Shown here: piece after piece, positions 10,076 through 17,668 of the stretch
Layout: the number at the start of each line of letters is the position of its first letter
Position numbering within the stretch: position 1 is the stretch's first letter
Source: Fodinicola feengrottensis
GTDB taxonomy: Bacteria; Actinomycetota; Actinomycetes; Mycobacteriales; HKI-0501
Direction: 5' to 3'
Length of the DNA stretch: 64,000 nt
NCBI RefSeq assembly: GCF_010993775.1
Contig: NZ_WOTO01000031.1
Span: 42,435 to 106,434, forward strand
Made by a program: the position numbers and the translations under genes
The notes under the pieces: generated by a model
Databases searched by the model: none
What the model was told of the DNA's origin: nothing
Seen by the model: only the letters and a program-made list of their open reading frames with translations

Positions 10076-11595
10076 CTAGTCTTCGGCAGCGATGGGCAAC
10101 GCGCCGGCGACAGCGCGATGTTCGGTCAGTACGGTGAAAGTGCGGCGGCGTTGGACGGTGAAGTAGTAGATGGCGCCCACGCCGAGCACGACGACGACGA
10201 AGATCAAGCCACCCCAGGCGTACCCACCGGCGCCATAAATGGCTTCTCGCGGCCAAACCAGGTTGACCGCCATGAAGGCGCCATAGCAGACCGCGACGAT
10301 GTTGATCGCCAGCCCGAACCTGCCGAGGCCGAAAAGCCCGCTTGCCGGGCCGTCCGGCGGCCAACCACGGAGCCGTTTTCTGAGCAATGGCACGGTTACC
10401 AGCAGGTAGGCGACATAGACGATGACGATCGAGACGCTGGTGACCAGCGTGAAGATCTGCGGAGTGCCGATGTTCACCAGCAGGATCAGCGCCGCGACCA
10501 CGCCGACCACGATCGCCGGCACGACCGGCGACCGTCGGTGTGCGGAAACGTGCGCCAGCCCCGCTGAGAACGGCAGGTTGTTGTCTCGCGCCATGGAGAA
10601 GATGATCCGGATGCTCGCGGTGTGGATCGCGAGCGTACACACCGAAATCGCGATGGCCACGTCTACCAGCAGCAGCTTGGCGACGGTCGGGCCGAGCGCC
10701 GATTCCAGCACCAGCGGCAGCCCGCCCTTTTGCAGCGCGGCCAGATCCAGGGTGGGGGAGGCCATCAGCGCGAAAAGCAGCAGCAGCGCGCCGGCTATCC
10801 CGGCCGCGGCAAGCGCGTTGAGGATCGCCCGCGGCACCCGGCGGCGGGGTTCTTTGGTCTCCTCAGCCAAGGAGGACGCGGTGTCGAAGCCGAACATCAC
10901 GTACGCCGGCATGATGACCGCGACGACAAGTGCCGCCCCATAGCCGAAAACACCGTAGCCGGGGAGCCCCTGACCAGCGTTTTGGGTGTGCAGCACGACA
11001 TCCGGGCCGCGGCGGGCAGAGAACAGCAACAGCACGATGATGGCGACCGCGCCGACCAGTCGACGAAGACCCCGATGTTGTTGACCCTCGAGATCACTTT
11101 CACGCCGAGGATGTTGATGATCGTGGTGACAATCAACAGGCAGCAGCCGAGAAACACCGCGTTGACGGTGTTGTCGGTGAAAACCTGGAAACCGGACCAG
11201 ATCGGCGGCAGCACGATCTGCAGTGCGATGGAAACCGCCGCGACCGTCACGATCGATCCGACCAGCATCGCCCAGCCGGCCATCCACGCGCCGGCCCGGC
11301 CGGCGAGCTGTTTCGACCACTGGTAGACCGAACCGGCGATCGGGAACCTCGCGCCAAGCTCGGCGAAGCACAGCGCTACCGCGAACTGGCCAGCCAGCAC
11401 GAAAAGCCAGGTCCAGAACAGCCCAGGGCCGCCGAACCCGTACCCGAAGCCGAACAGCTGGAACATCCCGGTGAGGATCGAGATGTAGCTGAATCCGGCC
11501 GCGAACGAGGAAAAGCTGCCCAACGTACGGGACAACCGTTGGTGATAGCCGAAACCGGCCAGGTCGTCGGTGTCGGTGCTGGTCGGATCCGGCAT
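10076..11595 (-). CDS. APC-superfamily amino acid/amine permease, one frameshift
   Basis: About 506 residues with roughly twelve hydrophobic helices. The N-terminus carries GYHQRLSRTLGSFSSFAAGF and the first-helix motif SYISILTGMFQLFG; later come FAELGARFPIAGSVYQW, the APC loop FGFDTASSLAEETKEPRRRV and ARDNNLPFSAGLAHV. These mark the APC amino acid/choline/polyamine permease family, proton-coupled importers in the cytoplasmic membrane. The frame changes near 11055. It sits between the choline-kinase-like gene and the N-methyl-amine dehydrogenase, so it probably imports the substrate of that pathway, for example a choline- or betaine-related amine. That substrate is inferred from neighbours only. 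Confidence 0.88.
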
Positions 11596-11609
11596 GTCGC
11601 CTCCGGTGG

Positions 11610-12578
11610 TCAGGTCCTGCGTGCCGCTTGGTCGAGCAGCCGGTCAAATCCGTCGCGAGTGAACTCCTGTCGCGCCCGTTCGTACTTTTCCATTCCCCAG
11701 GACCAGAAATCGAAGTCGAGATCTGAGCTGGCATGCTGGATCGCGGCCCACAGCGTCCAGCCGTACTTCGACATCAGCCCGAGCAGCCGGGCCCTTGCCA
11801 CCTTGTCCGGTTGGTGGCCCTGGTAGTAGGCGGTCACCAGCCGGTCCAGTTGTTCCAGGTCCAGAGCAGACTCGCTCCAAATGTTGCCGAGCTCGAAGCA
11901 GGGGTCGTTGTTCCCGCCGTACTCGTAGTCGATCAGCCGGATCGAGGTGCCGTCGTCGATCATGTTGCCAGCCAGCAGGTCGTTGTTACACGGCACCGTC
12001 GGTACCGGATGCGCGGCCAGTGCGGCCCGGATGCGCTCGACCGCCGGCGCGAAACTCAGATAGTCGTCCGGGATCGCGAAACCGCGTTCCTGGATGATGC
12101 GGAGATAGTCCGCCTGCACCACGAACATGTCAAAGTCATTGACAAAACGCTCGCCCGCATGCAGCCGCTGACAGGCCGCCGCGATCCTTTCGGCGTACGC
12201 ACCGCCGCGAATGTCGTCCTCGGTGAGGGTCCGTCCTGGAATGTACGAGACGGCCATGATCCCTTCGCCCGGCAGATATTCCAGCACCTGAGCGCCGACG
12301 CCGGTGGCCGCTGCGAGCCGGCTGTTCCGGTGCTCGGCTTGCCGGTCGATCGGCAGCGGTGAGTCGTCCGCCGGCGAGACCCGCACCACCAGATCGAAAT
12401 CCGCGCCGGTGACCCGAAAATTCCGGTTCGTCAGCCCGCCGGGCAGGTCCGCTACCCGGTCGAAAGTCCCGCTGACACACGACAACCGGGACAACACCTC
12501 GCGAAGGCTCCAGCCGGACTGCGACACCGCCACATCAAGGTCAAGGGCAGCGGCCGAGGAAGGCGCCGGCACGGTCAT
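11610..12578 (-). CDS. Choline/ethanolamine-kinase-like phosphotransferase
   Basis: Intact, about 322 residues, APH/choline kinase fold. The N-lobe has LPGGLTNRNFRV (nucleotide-binding loop) and DLVVRVSP. The catalytic segment reads PCNNDLLAGNMI and the metal-binding segment LIDYEYGGNNDPCFELGN, as in choline kinases. The histidine usual before the catalytic N-D in CHNDL is replaced by asparagine. ATG 12578 is chosen because GGAGG stands about five bases upstream; GTG 12590 is possible. It is the first gene of a four-gene minus-strand operon with an amine permease and two amine oxidoreductases. It could phosphorylate choline, ethanolamine or a related amino alcohol. Confidence 0.85.
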   Translation of the reverse strand: MTVPAPSSAAALDLDVAVSQSGWSLREVLSRLSCVSGTFDRVADLPGGLTNRNFRVTGADFDLVVRVSPADDSPLPIDRQAEHRNSRLAAATGVGAQVLEYLPGEGIMAVSYIPGRTLTEDDIRGGAYAERIAAACQRLHAGERFVNDFDMFVVQADYLRIIQERGFAIPDDYLSFAPAVERIRAALAAHPVPTVPCNNDLLAGNMIDDGTSIRLIDYEYGGNNDPCFELGNIWSESALDLEQLDRLVTAYYQGHQPDKVARARLLGLMSKYGWTLWAAIQHASSDLDFDFWSWGMEKYERARQEFTRDGFDRLLDQAARRT

Positions 12579-12787
12579 CGGTCCCTCCACCTTTCGCAGG
12601 AACTCCGCCAGGCCCCGTTAGCGGTCGAGATTAGACTGTCGCCGGCAATTCGGTCTAGTCCAAATCGGACATCGTTTGGTCTGTTGTTCCGCTGGCTGTT
12701 TGGTGACCGTCCTGGTGGCACAGTATGCCGGAATTCGTGCGCCGCGGCAGCGTGGTTGATCTTGGTCGGCGGGGGGGGTGGGTTTTC

Positions 12788-12849
12788 GTCGAGTGCGGGA
12801 CTTTATCCCGCAGTCGACGTCGAGTGTGGGGTTTTGTCCCGCACTCAAC
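12788..12849. repeat. Two tandem 31-nt palindromic repeats
   Basis: Units 12788-12818 and 12819-12849 are adjacent, equal in length and nearly identical at their ends. Each is itself an inverted repeat: the first folds GTCGAGTGCGGGA against TCCCGCAGTCGAC, the second GAGTGTGGG against CCCGCACTC. They resemble short intergenic palindromes dispersed in some actinomycete genomes. Function unknown. Confidence 0.7.
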
Positions 12850-12874
12850 GCTGGATCTGCGGCCGGAGGAAACC

Positions 12875-12910
12875 AAAAAGCGCCTGTCCGCGAGAAGCCG
12901 GACAGGCGCT
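12875..12910 (-). terminator. Rho-independent terminator of the tRNA operon
   Basis: AGCGCCTGTCC (12879-12889) pairs perfectly with GGACAGGCGCT (12900-12910). Read on the minus strand, the 11-bp stem is followed directly by a short U run, just downstream of tRNA-Val. Confidence 0.85.
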
Positions 12911-12920
12911 GCACAACTGG

Positions 12921-12992
12921 TGGGCGATACTGGGATTGAACCAGTGACCTCTTCCGTGTCAGGGAAGCGCTCTCCCACTGAGCTAATCGCCC
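12921..12992 (-). tRNA. tRNA-Val (GAC)
   Basis: Cloverleaf of 72 nt on the minus strand: acceptor GGGCGAT pairs with ATCGCCC, D-arm GCTCAGTGGGAGAGC, anticodon loop CTGACAC with anticodon GAC, T-loop TTCAATC. No CCA is encoded. It is the last gene of a Gly-Cys-Val tRNA operon. Confidence 0.95.
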
Positions 12993-13003
12993 TTGCGTAG
13001 CAG

Positions 13004-13074
13004 AGGTGGAGACGGGATTCGAACCCGTGTAGACGGCTTTGCAGGCCGTTGCCTCGCCTCTCGGCCACTCCACC
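13004..13074 (-). tRNA. tRNA-Cys (GCA)
   Basis: Cloverleaf of 71 nt on the minus strand: acceptor GGTGGAG with CTCCACC, anticodon loop CTGCAAA with anticodon GCA, T-loop TTCGAAT, discriminator T (U). It is the middle gene of the Gly-Cys-Val operon, 11 nt from tRNA-Val. Confidence 0.95.
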
Positions 13075-13103
13075 GCGAGGGTTTGGGCCTCATGTGGTTT
13101 CCG

Positions 13104-13176
13104 AGCGGACGACGGGATTCGAACCCGCGACCCTCACCTTGGCAAGGTGATGCGCTACCAGCTGCGCTACGTCCGC
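13104..13176 (-). tRNA. tRNA-Gly (GCC)
   Basis: Cloverleaf of 73 nt on the minus strand: acceptor GCGGACG with CGTCCGC, anticodon GCC in the loop TTGCCAA, T-loop TTCGAAT. First gene of the Gly-Cys-Val operon. Confidence 0.95.
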
Positions 13177-13402
13177 ATGTCCCGGCAAGTTCTCCCGGCG
13201 ACGAAGAGAACTGTACCGAAGTAGCAACAGCGCCGACAAACGGGGTTCACCTTTTCGACCCCTGGGTCGTTGCCTGCTCGACATCAGGGCTGTGACCTGC
13301 GGAGTCAGCCGTCGAAGGTGGGCGGATGGAGAGGTTTGCGGGAGAGGCGACGGCGTACGGCAGCCGCCCCGGTTTGTACGAGAGTGGCGCGCATCACTCG
13401 AA

Positions 13403-13446
13403 AACGACACCAGCCGGCCGGCCCGAGCGGGCCGACCGGCTGGTGT
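13403..13446 (-). terminator. Terminator of the SsgA-like gene
   Basis: ACACCAGCCGGCCGGCCC (13407-13424) pairs with the segment at 13429-13446 with one mismatch. On the minus strand the 18-bp stem is followed by CGUUUU, just past the SsgA-like stop codon. Confidence 0.75.
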
Positions 13447-13458
13447 GGACAGGAGTGG

Positions 13459-13899
13459 CTACGCGCGGAGGAGTTCGGTGACCACCGCGTCGAGGTCGAC
13501 GTACGAGGGTTCCTCGCCGGCCGGCACCTCGGCATAGCTGCGTTGCAGGAAGTCGTCCAGAGTCGCCGTCGGCACCTCGAAGAGGGCGTGCCCGTCGGGC
13601 GAGGACAAGGCGAGTGCGACGACCTGGCCGTCCTGGCCGGTCCACGGCCACACTCTTACGTCACCCATCCCTGCCGGCTCGGTGAGGCCGGTCAGCAGGA
13701 GGTCACGGGCGAAGGACCACGCGACCGAGGGTTCCGGATCGTCGCCGTCGGCCAGATCCGCGCAGAAGATGACATGCACGGCATATGGGTCTGTAGGTTC
13801 GTAGCGCAGCGTCGCCTGCACCGGCACCCCTGATCCGTCCGGCACAACCAGCCGTAAAGCCGTGTCCACCTGGACCGCAACTGGACGCGTACGCGCCAT
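13459..13899 (-). CDS. SsgA-family sporulation/cell-division regulator
   Basis: About 146 residues, intact. Family hallmarks are LRLVVPDGSGVPVQATLRYE near the N-terminus, DPYAVHVIF, WSFARDLLLTGL, GDVRVWPW and ALSSPDGHALFEVP. SsgA-like proteins occur in morphologically complex actinobacteria; SsgB directs FtsZ to sporulation septa. The length and continuous conserved core resemble SsgB, but orthology is not proven here. ATG 13899 is preceded by AAGG; GTG 13908 is an alternative. It is monocistronic, with its own terminator. Its presence is the best clue that the organism sporulates or divides like a sporulating actinomycete. Confidence 0.92.
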   Translation of the reverse strand: MARTRPVAVQVDTALRLVVPDGSGVPVQATLRYEPTDPYAVHVIFCADLADGDDPEPSVAWSFARDLLLTGLTEPAGMGDVRVWPWTGQDGQVVALALSSPDGHALFEVPTATLDDFLQRSYAEVPAGEEPSYVDLDAVVTELLRA

Positions 13900-14093
13900 T
13901 TCGGCCACCTTTCTTCCCCCTGGCTAAATGCCCCGCCGTCGTCGTCTATTGGCATACCACCCTGGCTCAGACGCCAAACATGGAAATCTTCGCGGCCTGT
14001 TTTCGACACCGGACCGTGATCTGTCTGGCGCCCGGTGGCCGGCCCCCGGTGTGGGGCCGGATGCCGCATCGGTTATGGTTTAACCCGTCTCCC

Positions 14094-14165
14094 GGGCGAT
14101 TAGCTCAGCGGGAGAGCACTCGCCTCACACGCGAGGGGTCACTGGTTCGATCCCAGTATCGCCCA
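14094..14165 (+). tRNA. tRNA-Val (CAC)
   Basis: Cloverleaf of 72 nt: acceptor GGGCGAT with ATCGCCC, D-arm GCTCAGCGGGAGAGC, anticodon loop CTCACAC with anticodon CAC, T-loop TTCGATC, discriminator A. It is the valine isoacceptor complementing the GAC gene at 12921. Confidence 0.95.
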
Positions 14166-14176
14166 CTGTTAGAAGG

Positions 14177-14214
14177 AAAGATCCCCCATCGCGACATCGC
14201 GAGCGGGGATCTTT
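14177..14214 (+). terminator. Rho-independent terminator after tRNA-Val
   Basis: AAAGATCCCC (14177-14186) pairs with GGGGATCTTT (14205-14214), followed by TCTT, 11 nt after the tRNA. An inner ATCGCGA/TCGCGA pairing extends the hairpin. Confidence 0.85.
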
Positions 14215-14475
14215 TCTTGCTGTCCGGATCACGATCGCGAATGTTGGTCGCGTGACTAAAAAGAACGCGGTCCGGATGTTTCCGGGGTGATACGACCGGA
14301 GTGTCGCAAGTGGACGCGCATTCACCCGGAAATAATGCGGTACGGGTGGTACGCCGGAATTCGCCGGATTCATGAATGGTCAGCCATCTGACCAAATCGG
14401 GCATGCCCGGCTGGGGAGCGGCCCGACACAGGGCAAGGGCATCACCGCCGGCCGGGCGGCGGTAGCGTCGGGATC

Positions 14476-16579
14476 ATGAGCGAAAGCACCCCACCGGTCG
14501 CGAAACGCGTCCCGTCCACTCGTACGCATCACGGCGACACCGTCGTCGACGAATATGCGTGGCTCGCAGACAAGGAAGACACGGACACCCTGGCATATCT
14601 CCGGGCCGAGAACGCCTACGCCGAGAAGGTCACCGCCGGCCTCGCGGACCTGCGCGAGCAGATCTTCACCGAGGTGAAGGACCGTACCCAGGAGACCGAC
14701 CTGTCGGTGCCCGCGCGCAAGGGCCCGTGGTGGTATTACGCCCGTACGGTCGAAGGTCAGCAGTACGCGATCCACTGCCGGCTGTCGGCGACCAGTGCCG
14801 AGCCGCCGTCCACCGAGACCGGCGAGGCGTTGCCGGGCGAGCAGGTGCTGCTGGACGAGAACGAGCTGGCCGAGGGGCACGACTTCCTGTCCGTAGGGAC
14901 GTTCGACGTCAGCCCGGATGGCCGCCTCCTCGCGTACGCGGTGGACTTCGATGGCAGTGAGCGCTTCACCTTGCGGGTCAAGGACCTGGAGACCGGCGAG
15001 CTGCTCGGCGACGAGGTGCCGAACACCTTCTACGACACCGCCTGGTCGCTCGACTCGGCGTCGCTGTTCTACCTGACCCGACGACGACGCCTGGCGGCCG
15101 TACCGGGTCTGGCGACACCAGCTCGGCACCGCGGCGGCCAACGACGTGCTCGTGTACGAGGAGGCCGACGAGCGGTTCTGGGTCGGCGTCGGGCTCACCC
15201 AGAGCGAGCGCTACATCCTGCTCGACCTGCGCAGCAAGGTGACCAGTGAGACCCGGATCATCGACGCGGCGGCCGCGGACCGCGAGCCGGTGGTGCTGCG
15301 GGCCCGCAAGCAGGACGTCGAATATCAGGTGGAGCACCAGATCGCCGGCGATCGTTTTCTGATCGTCCACAATGACCCGGAAGTCGGCGGTGGCGTCAAC
15401 TTCGCGGTCGCCGCGGCCTCGGTGGACAAGCCCGCTGACTGGTCGCCGCTGATCGAGCATCGTGACGACGCCCGGCTGCTCGGGCTGGACGTGTTCGACG
15501 GGCACGTCGTCGTGCACCTGCGGTTCGACGGCCTGACCGGTCTGCGGGTCTATCCGTCCACAGTGGATGGTGGGTGGGGTGAGGGTCGGGAGATCTCCTT
15601 CCCGGAGCCGCTTTACGCGGTCGACCCGGACGCGAACCTGGAATACCACACCGGCACGTACCGGCTGTCGTACGCGTCAATGATCACCCCGAGGTCCGTC
15701 TTCGACTGTGACCTCGCGACCGGCGAGCTGACCTTGCGCAAGCGCCAGCCGGTGCTCGGCGACTACGACCCGCAGCGGTACGAGCAGACCCGCGAGTGGG
15801 CGACCGCATCGGATGGCACCCGGGTGCCGATGTCCATCGTACGGCGAAAAGACGTGCCGCTGGACGGGTCCGCGCCCTGCCTGATCTACGGCTACGGCAG
15901 TTACGAGTCGTCTTCCGAACCGCGGTTCTCGGTGCCGCGACTTTCCTTGCTGGATCGTGGATTCGTCTACGCGATCGCGCACATTCGGGGTGGTGGCGAG
16001 CTTGGCCGGCACTGGTACGAGGAAGGCAAGCTGCTCCACAAAAAGAACACGTTCACCGATTTCGTGGCCTGCGCCAGGCATCTCGTCGCGCAGAAGTGGA
16101 CCAGCGCCGACCGGCTGATCGCGTACGGTGGCAGCGCCGGCGGCCTGCTGATGGGCGCGGTCGCGAACCTGGCCCCGGACGCTTTCGCGGGAATCGTCGC
16201 GTCGGTGCCTTTCGTGGACGCGTTGAACTCCATTCTTGACCCGTCGTTGCCGCTGACCGTGCTGGAATGGGAGGAGTGGGGCGACCCGCTGCACAACGCC
16301 GACGTTTACGCGTACATGAAATCCTATTCACCGTACGAAAACATCGAGCCGGTCGACTATCCAGCGATTTTCGTGGAAACCAGCCTCAACGACACCCGGG
16401 TGCTCTACCACGAGCCGGCGAAATGGGTGGCGAAACTGCGCGCGGTCGGCGCCGGTGACCGGCATATCGTGCTGCACACCGAAATGGAGGCCGGCCACGG
16501 CGGCCGCAGCGGCCGGTACGACGCGTGGCGCGAACTCGCCCGGATGTACGCCTGGATCGTCGACACCGCCACCAGGTAA
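14476..16579 (+). CDS. ptrB: Oligopeptidase B-type serine peptidase (S9A), one frameshift
   Basis: About 700 residues. An N-terminal beta-propeller (from ATHEYAWL-like DEYAWLADKED, residue 24, to about 420) precedes an alpha/beta-hydrolase domain. The catalytic serine is in AYGGSAGGLLMG, the aspartate in VETSLNDTRV and the histidine in EAGHGG. SMITPRSVFDCDLATGE and VLGDYDPQRYEQTREWA are typical of oligopeptidase B rather than prolyl oligopeptidase, so cleavage of short peptides after basic residues is expected. No signal peptide, so cytoplasmic. The frame changes near 15080. ATG 14476 is the first start in frame. Confidence 0.92.
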
Positions 16580-16586
16580 CCAAAGG

Positions 16587-17144
16587 TCAGGACAGCAGGG
16601 TTTCGTACGAGGTGATGAAAAGATCCATCGCCTCGTCGACCGCCGCCTTGTCGCCGGTGGCCATCAGGTCCAGGAGGAGGCCGCGCGGGACGGCGACGCC
16701 CAGCCGGGCGTACGCGCGTGCCTTCTCCGGCGGCAGGCCGCGCTGGATCCCCCATTCGGTGAGCGGCGGCAGCCAGCTCTCCACCAGCCCGTCCAGCAGC
16801 GGCCTGGATCGCTGGTCACCTTGTAGGGCTCGGCCGTAGATCTCGAAAAGCAGCCGGACGTACGGCCAGTTCTCGGCCGCGCTGAGCCGCTGCCAGAACC
16901 GTCGCGCCATTTCGCCGACGTCGGTGGACTCGTCCGCGTTGAGTTCCGCGAACAGCATTCGCTGACGTTCCTCGACGGCCCGTACCACCTCGATCAGCAG
17001 CCCTTCCTTGGACGCGAAGTGGTAGATCAGCATCCGGTGGCTGGTGCCGATCGCCTTGGCCACCTGGCGCAGGCTGAGGTCGGCCGCGCCGTTGGTCGCG
17101 ATGTAGTCGATCGCCCCGCCGAGCAGCCGCTCCTTCGCCGTCAC
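16587..17144 (-). CDS. TetR-family regulator
   Basis: About 185 residues. The helix-turn-helix is ADLSLRQVAKAIGTSHRMLIYHF with the preceding helix LLGGAIDYIATNG; the C-terminal helical domain is the ligand-sensing part. The start is taken as GTG 17144. The longer frame to ATG 17198 would put a palindromic operator inside the coding region. It diverges from the SRPBCC gene and most likely represses it and itself. The ligand is unknown. Confidence 0.88.
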   Translation of the reverse strand: MTAKERLLGGAIDYIATNGAADLSLRQVAKAIGTSHRMLIYHFASKEGLLIEVVRAVEERQRMLFAELNADESTDVGEMARRFWQRLSAAENWPYVRLLFEIYGRALQGDQRSRPLLDGLVESWLPPLTEWGIQRGLPPEKARAYARLGVAVPRGLLLDLMATGDKAAVDEAMDLFITSYETLLS

Positions 17145-17166
17145 ACCCTGTCCTTCGCTGGAAGCC

Positions 17167-17196
17167 GTACCATATCGTATATGTACCAGGTGGTAC
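17167..17196. promoter_or_regulatory. Candidate TetR operator between divergent genes
   Basis: GTACCA (17183-17188) and TGGTAC (17191-17196) are a perfect inverted repeat with a 2-nt spacer. GTACCATATCGTATATGTAC (17167-17186) is a second, imperfect palindrome sharing the GTAC end. Both lie between the TetR gene and the SRPBCC gene. Confidence 0.55.
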
Positions 17197-17221
17197 ACGC
17201 GTTGACCAGGAAGGACAGTCG

Positions 17222-17668
17222 ATGGCGAGCCAACACGTCAGGGTGGAGAGCACGACGACCGCCGATCCGGCGACGGTTTACGCGCTCCTGCGGGACGGCA
17301 GCGGGTGGCCCGAATTCACCCCACTCGGGTCGTACGAGCTGGTGTCCGCCGGCACCGGCGAGCCGACCGAACTCGGCGAGATCCGGATCTTTCACACCGG
17401 GAGGTTCCACGCGCGCGAGCAGATCGTGGAGATGATCGAGAACCGGCGACTGAGCTATGTGCTGCTCGCCGGCATGCCGCTGCGCGGCTACCGCGCCGAC
17501 GTCGATCTGGAGCCCACCGACTCCGGGACGTTGATCCGCTGGCACTCGACCTTCGACCCGAAGACTTTCGGTACGGGCTGGCTTTACCGTACGCAGCTGC
17601 AGGGTTTCATCCAGAAGACCGCGGACGGGCTGGCCGCCCGTGCGACGGAGGTAGCCCGAGACCGGTGA
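17222..17668 (+). CDS. SRPBCC-family (polyketide cyclase/START-like) protein
   Basis: Intact, 148 residues. HVRVESTTTADPATVYALLRD at the start and WPEFTPLGSYELVSAG are the typical first strand and helix of the SRPBCC helix-grip fold, and the C-terminal helix is LYRTQLQGFIQKTADGLAAR. These proteins bind hydrophobic ligands in a cavity; function is not predictable further. AGGAAGGA stands before ATG 17222. It is divergent from a TetR regulator, so it may respond to the same ligand. Its 3' end overlaps the convergent SARP gene by about 60 nt. Confidence 0.85.
   Translation: MASQHVRVESTTTADPATVYALLRDGSGWPEFTPLGSYELVSAGTGEPTELGEIRIFHTGRFHAREQIVEMIENRRLSYVLLAGMPLRGYRADVDLEPTDSGTLIRWHSTFDPKTFGTGWLYRTQLQGFIQKTADGLAARATEVARDR

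Larger units (their letters stand above)
12579..12920. other. Gap between the choline-kinase operon and the tRNA cluster
   Basis: No gene is credible here. It contains the promoter region of the amine operon, the two tandem 31-nt palindromes at 12788-12849, a G8 homopolymer near 12770 and the terminator of the tRNA operon. Confidence 0.6.
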
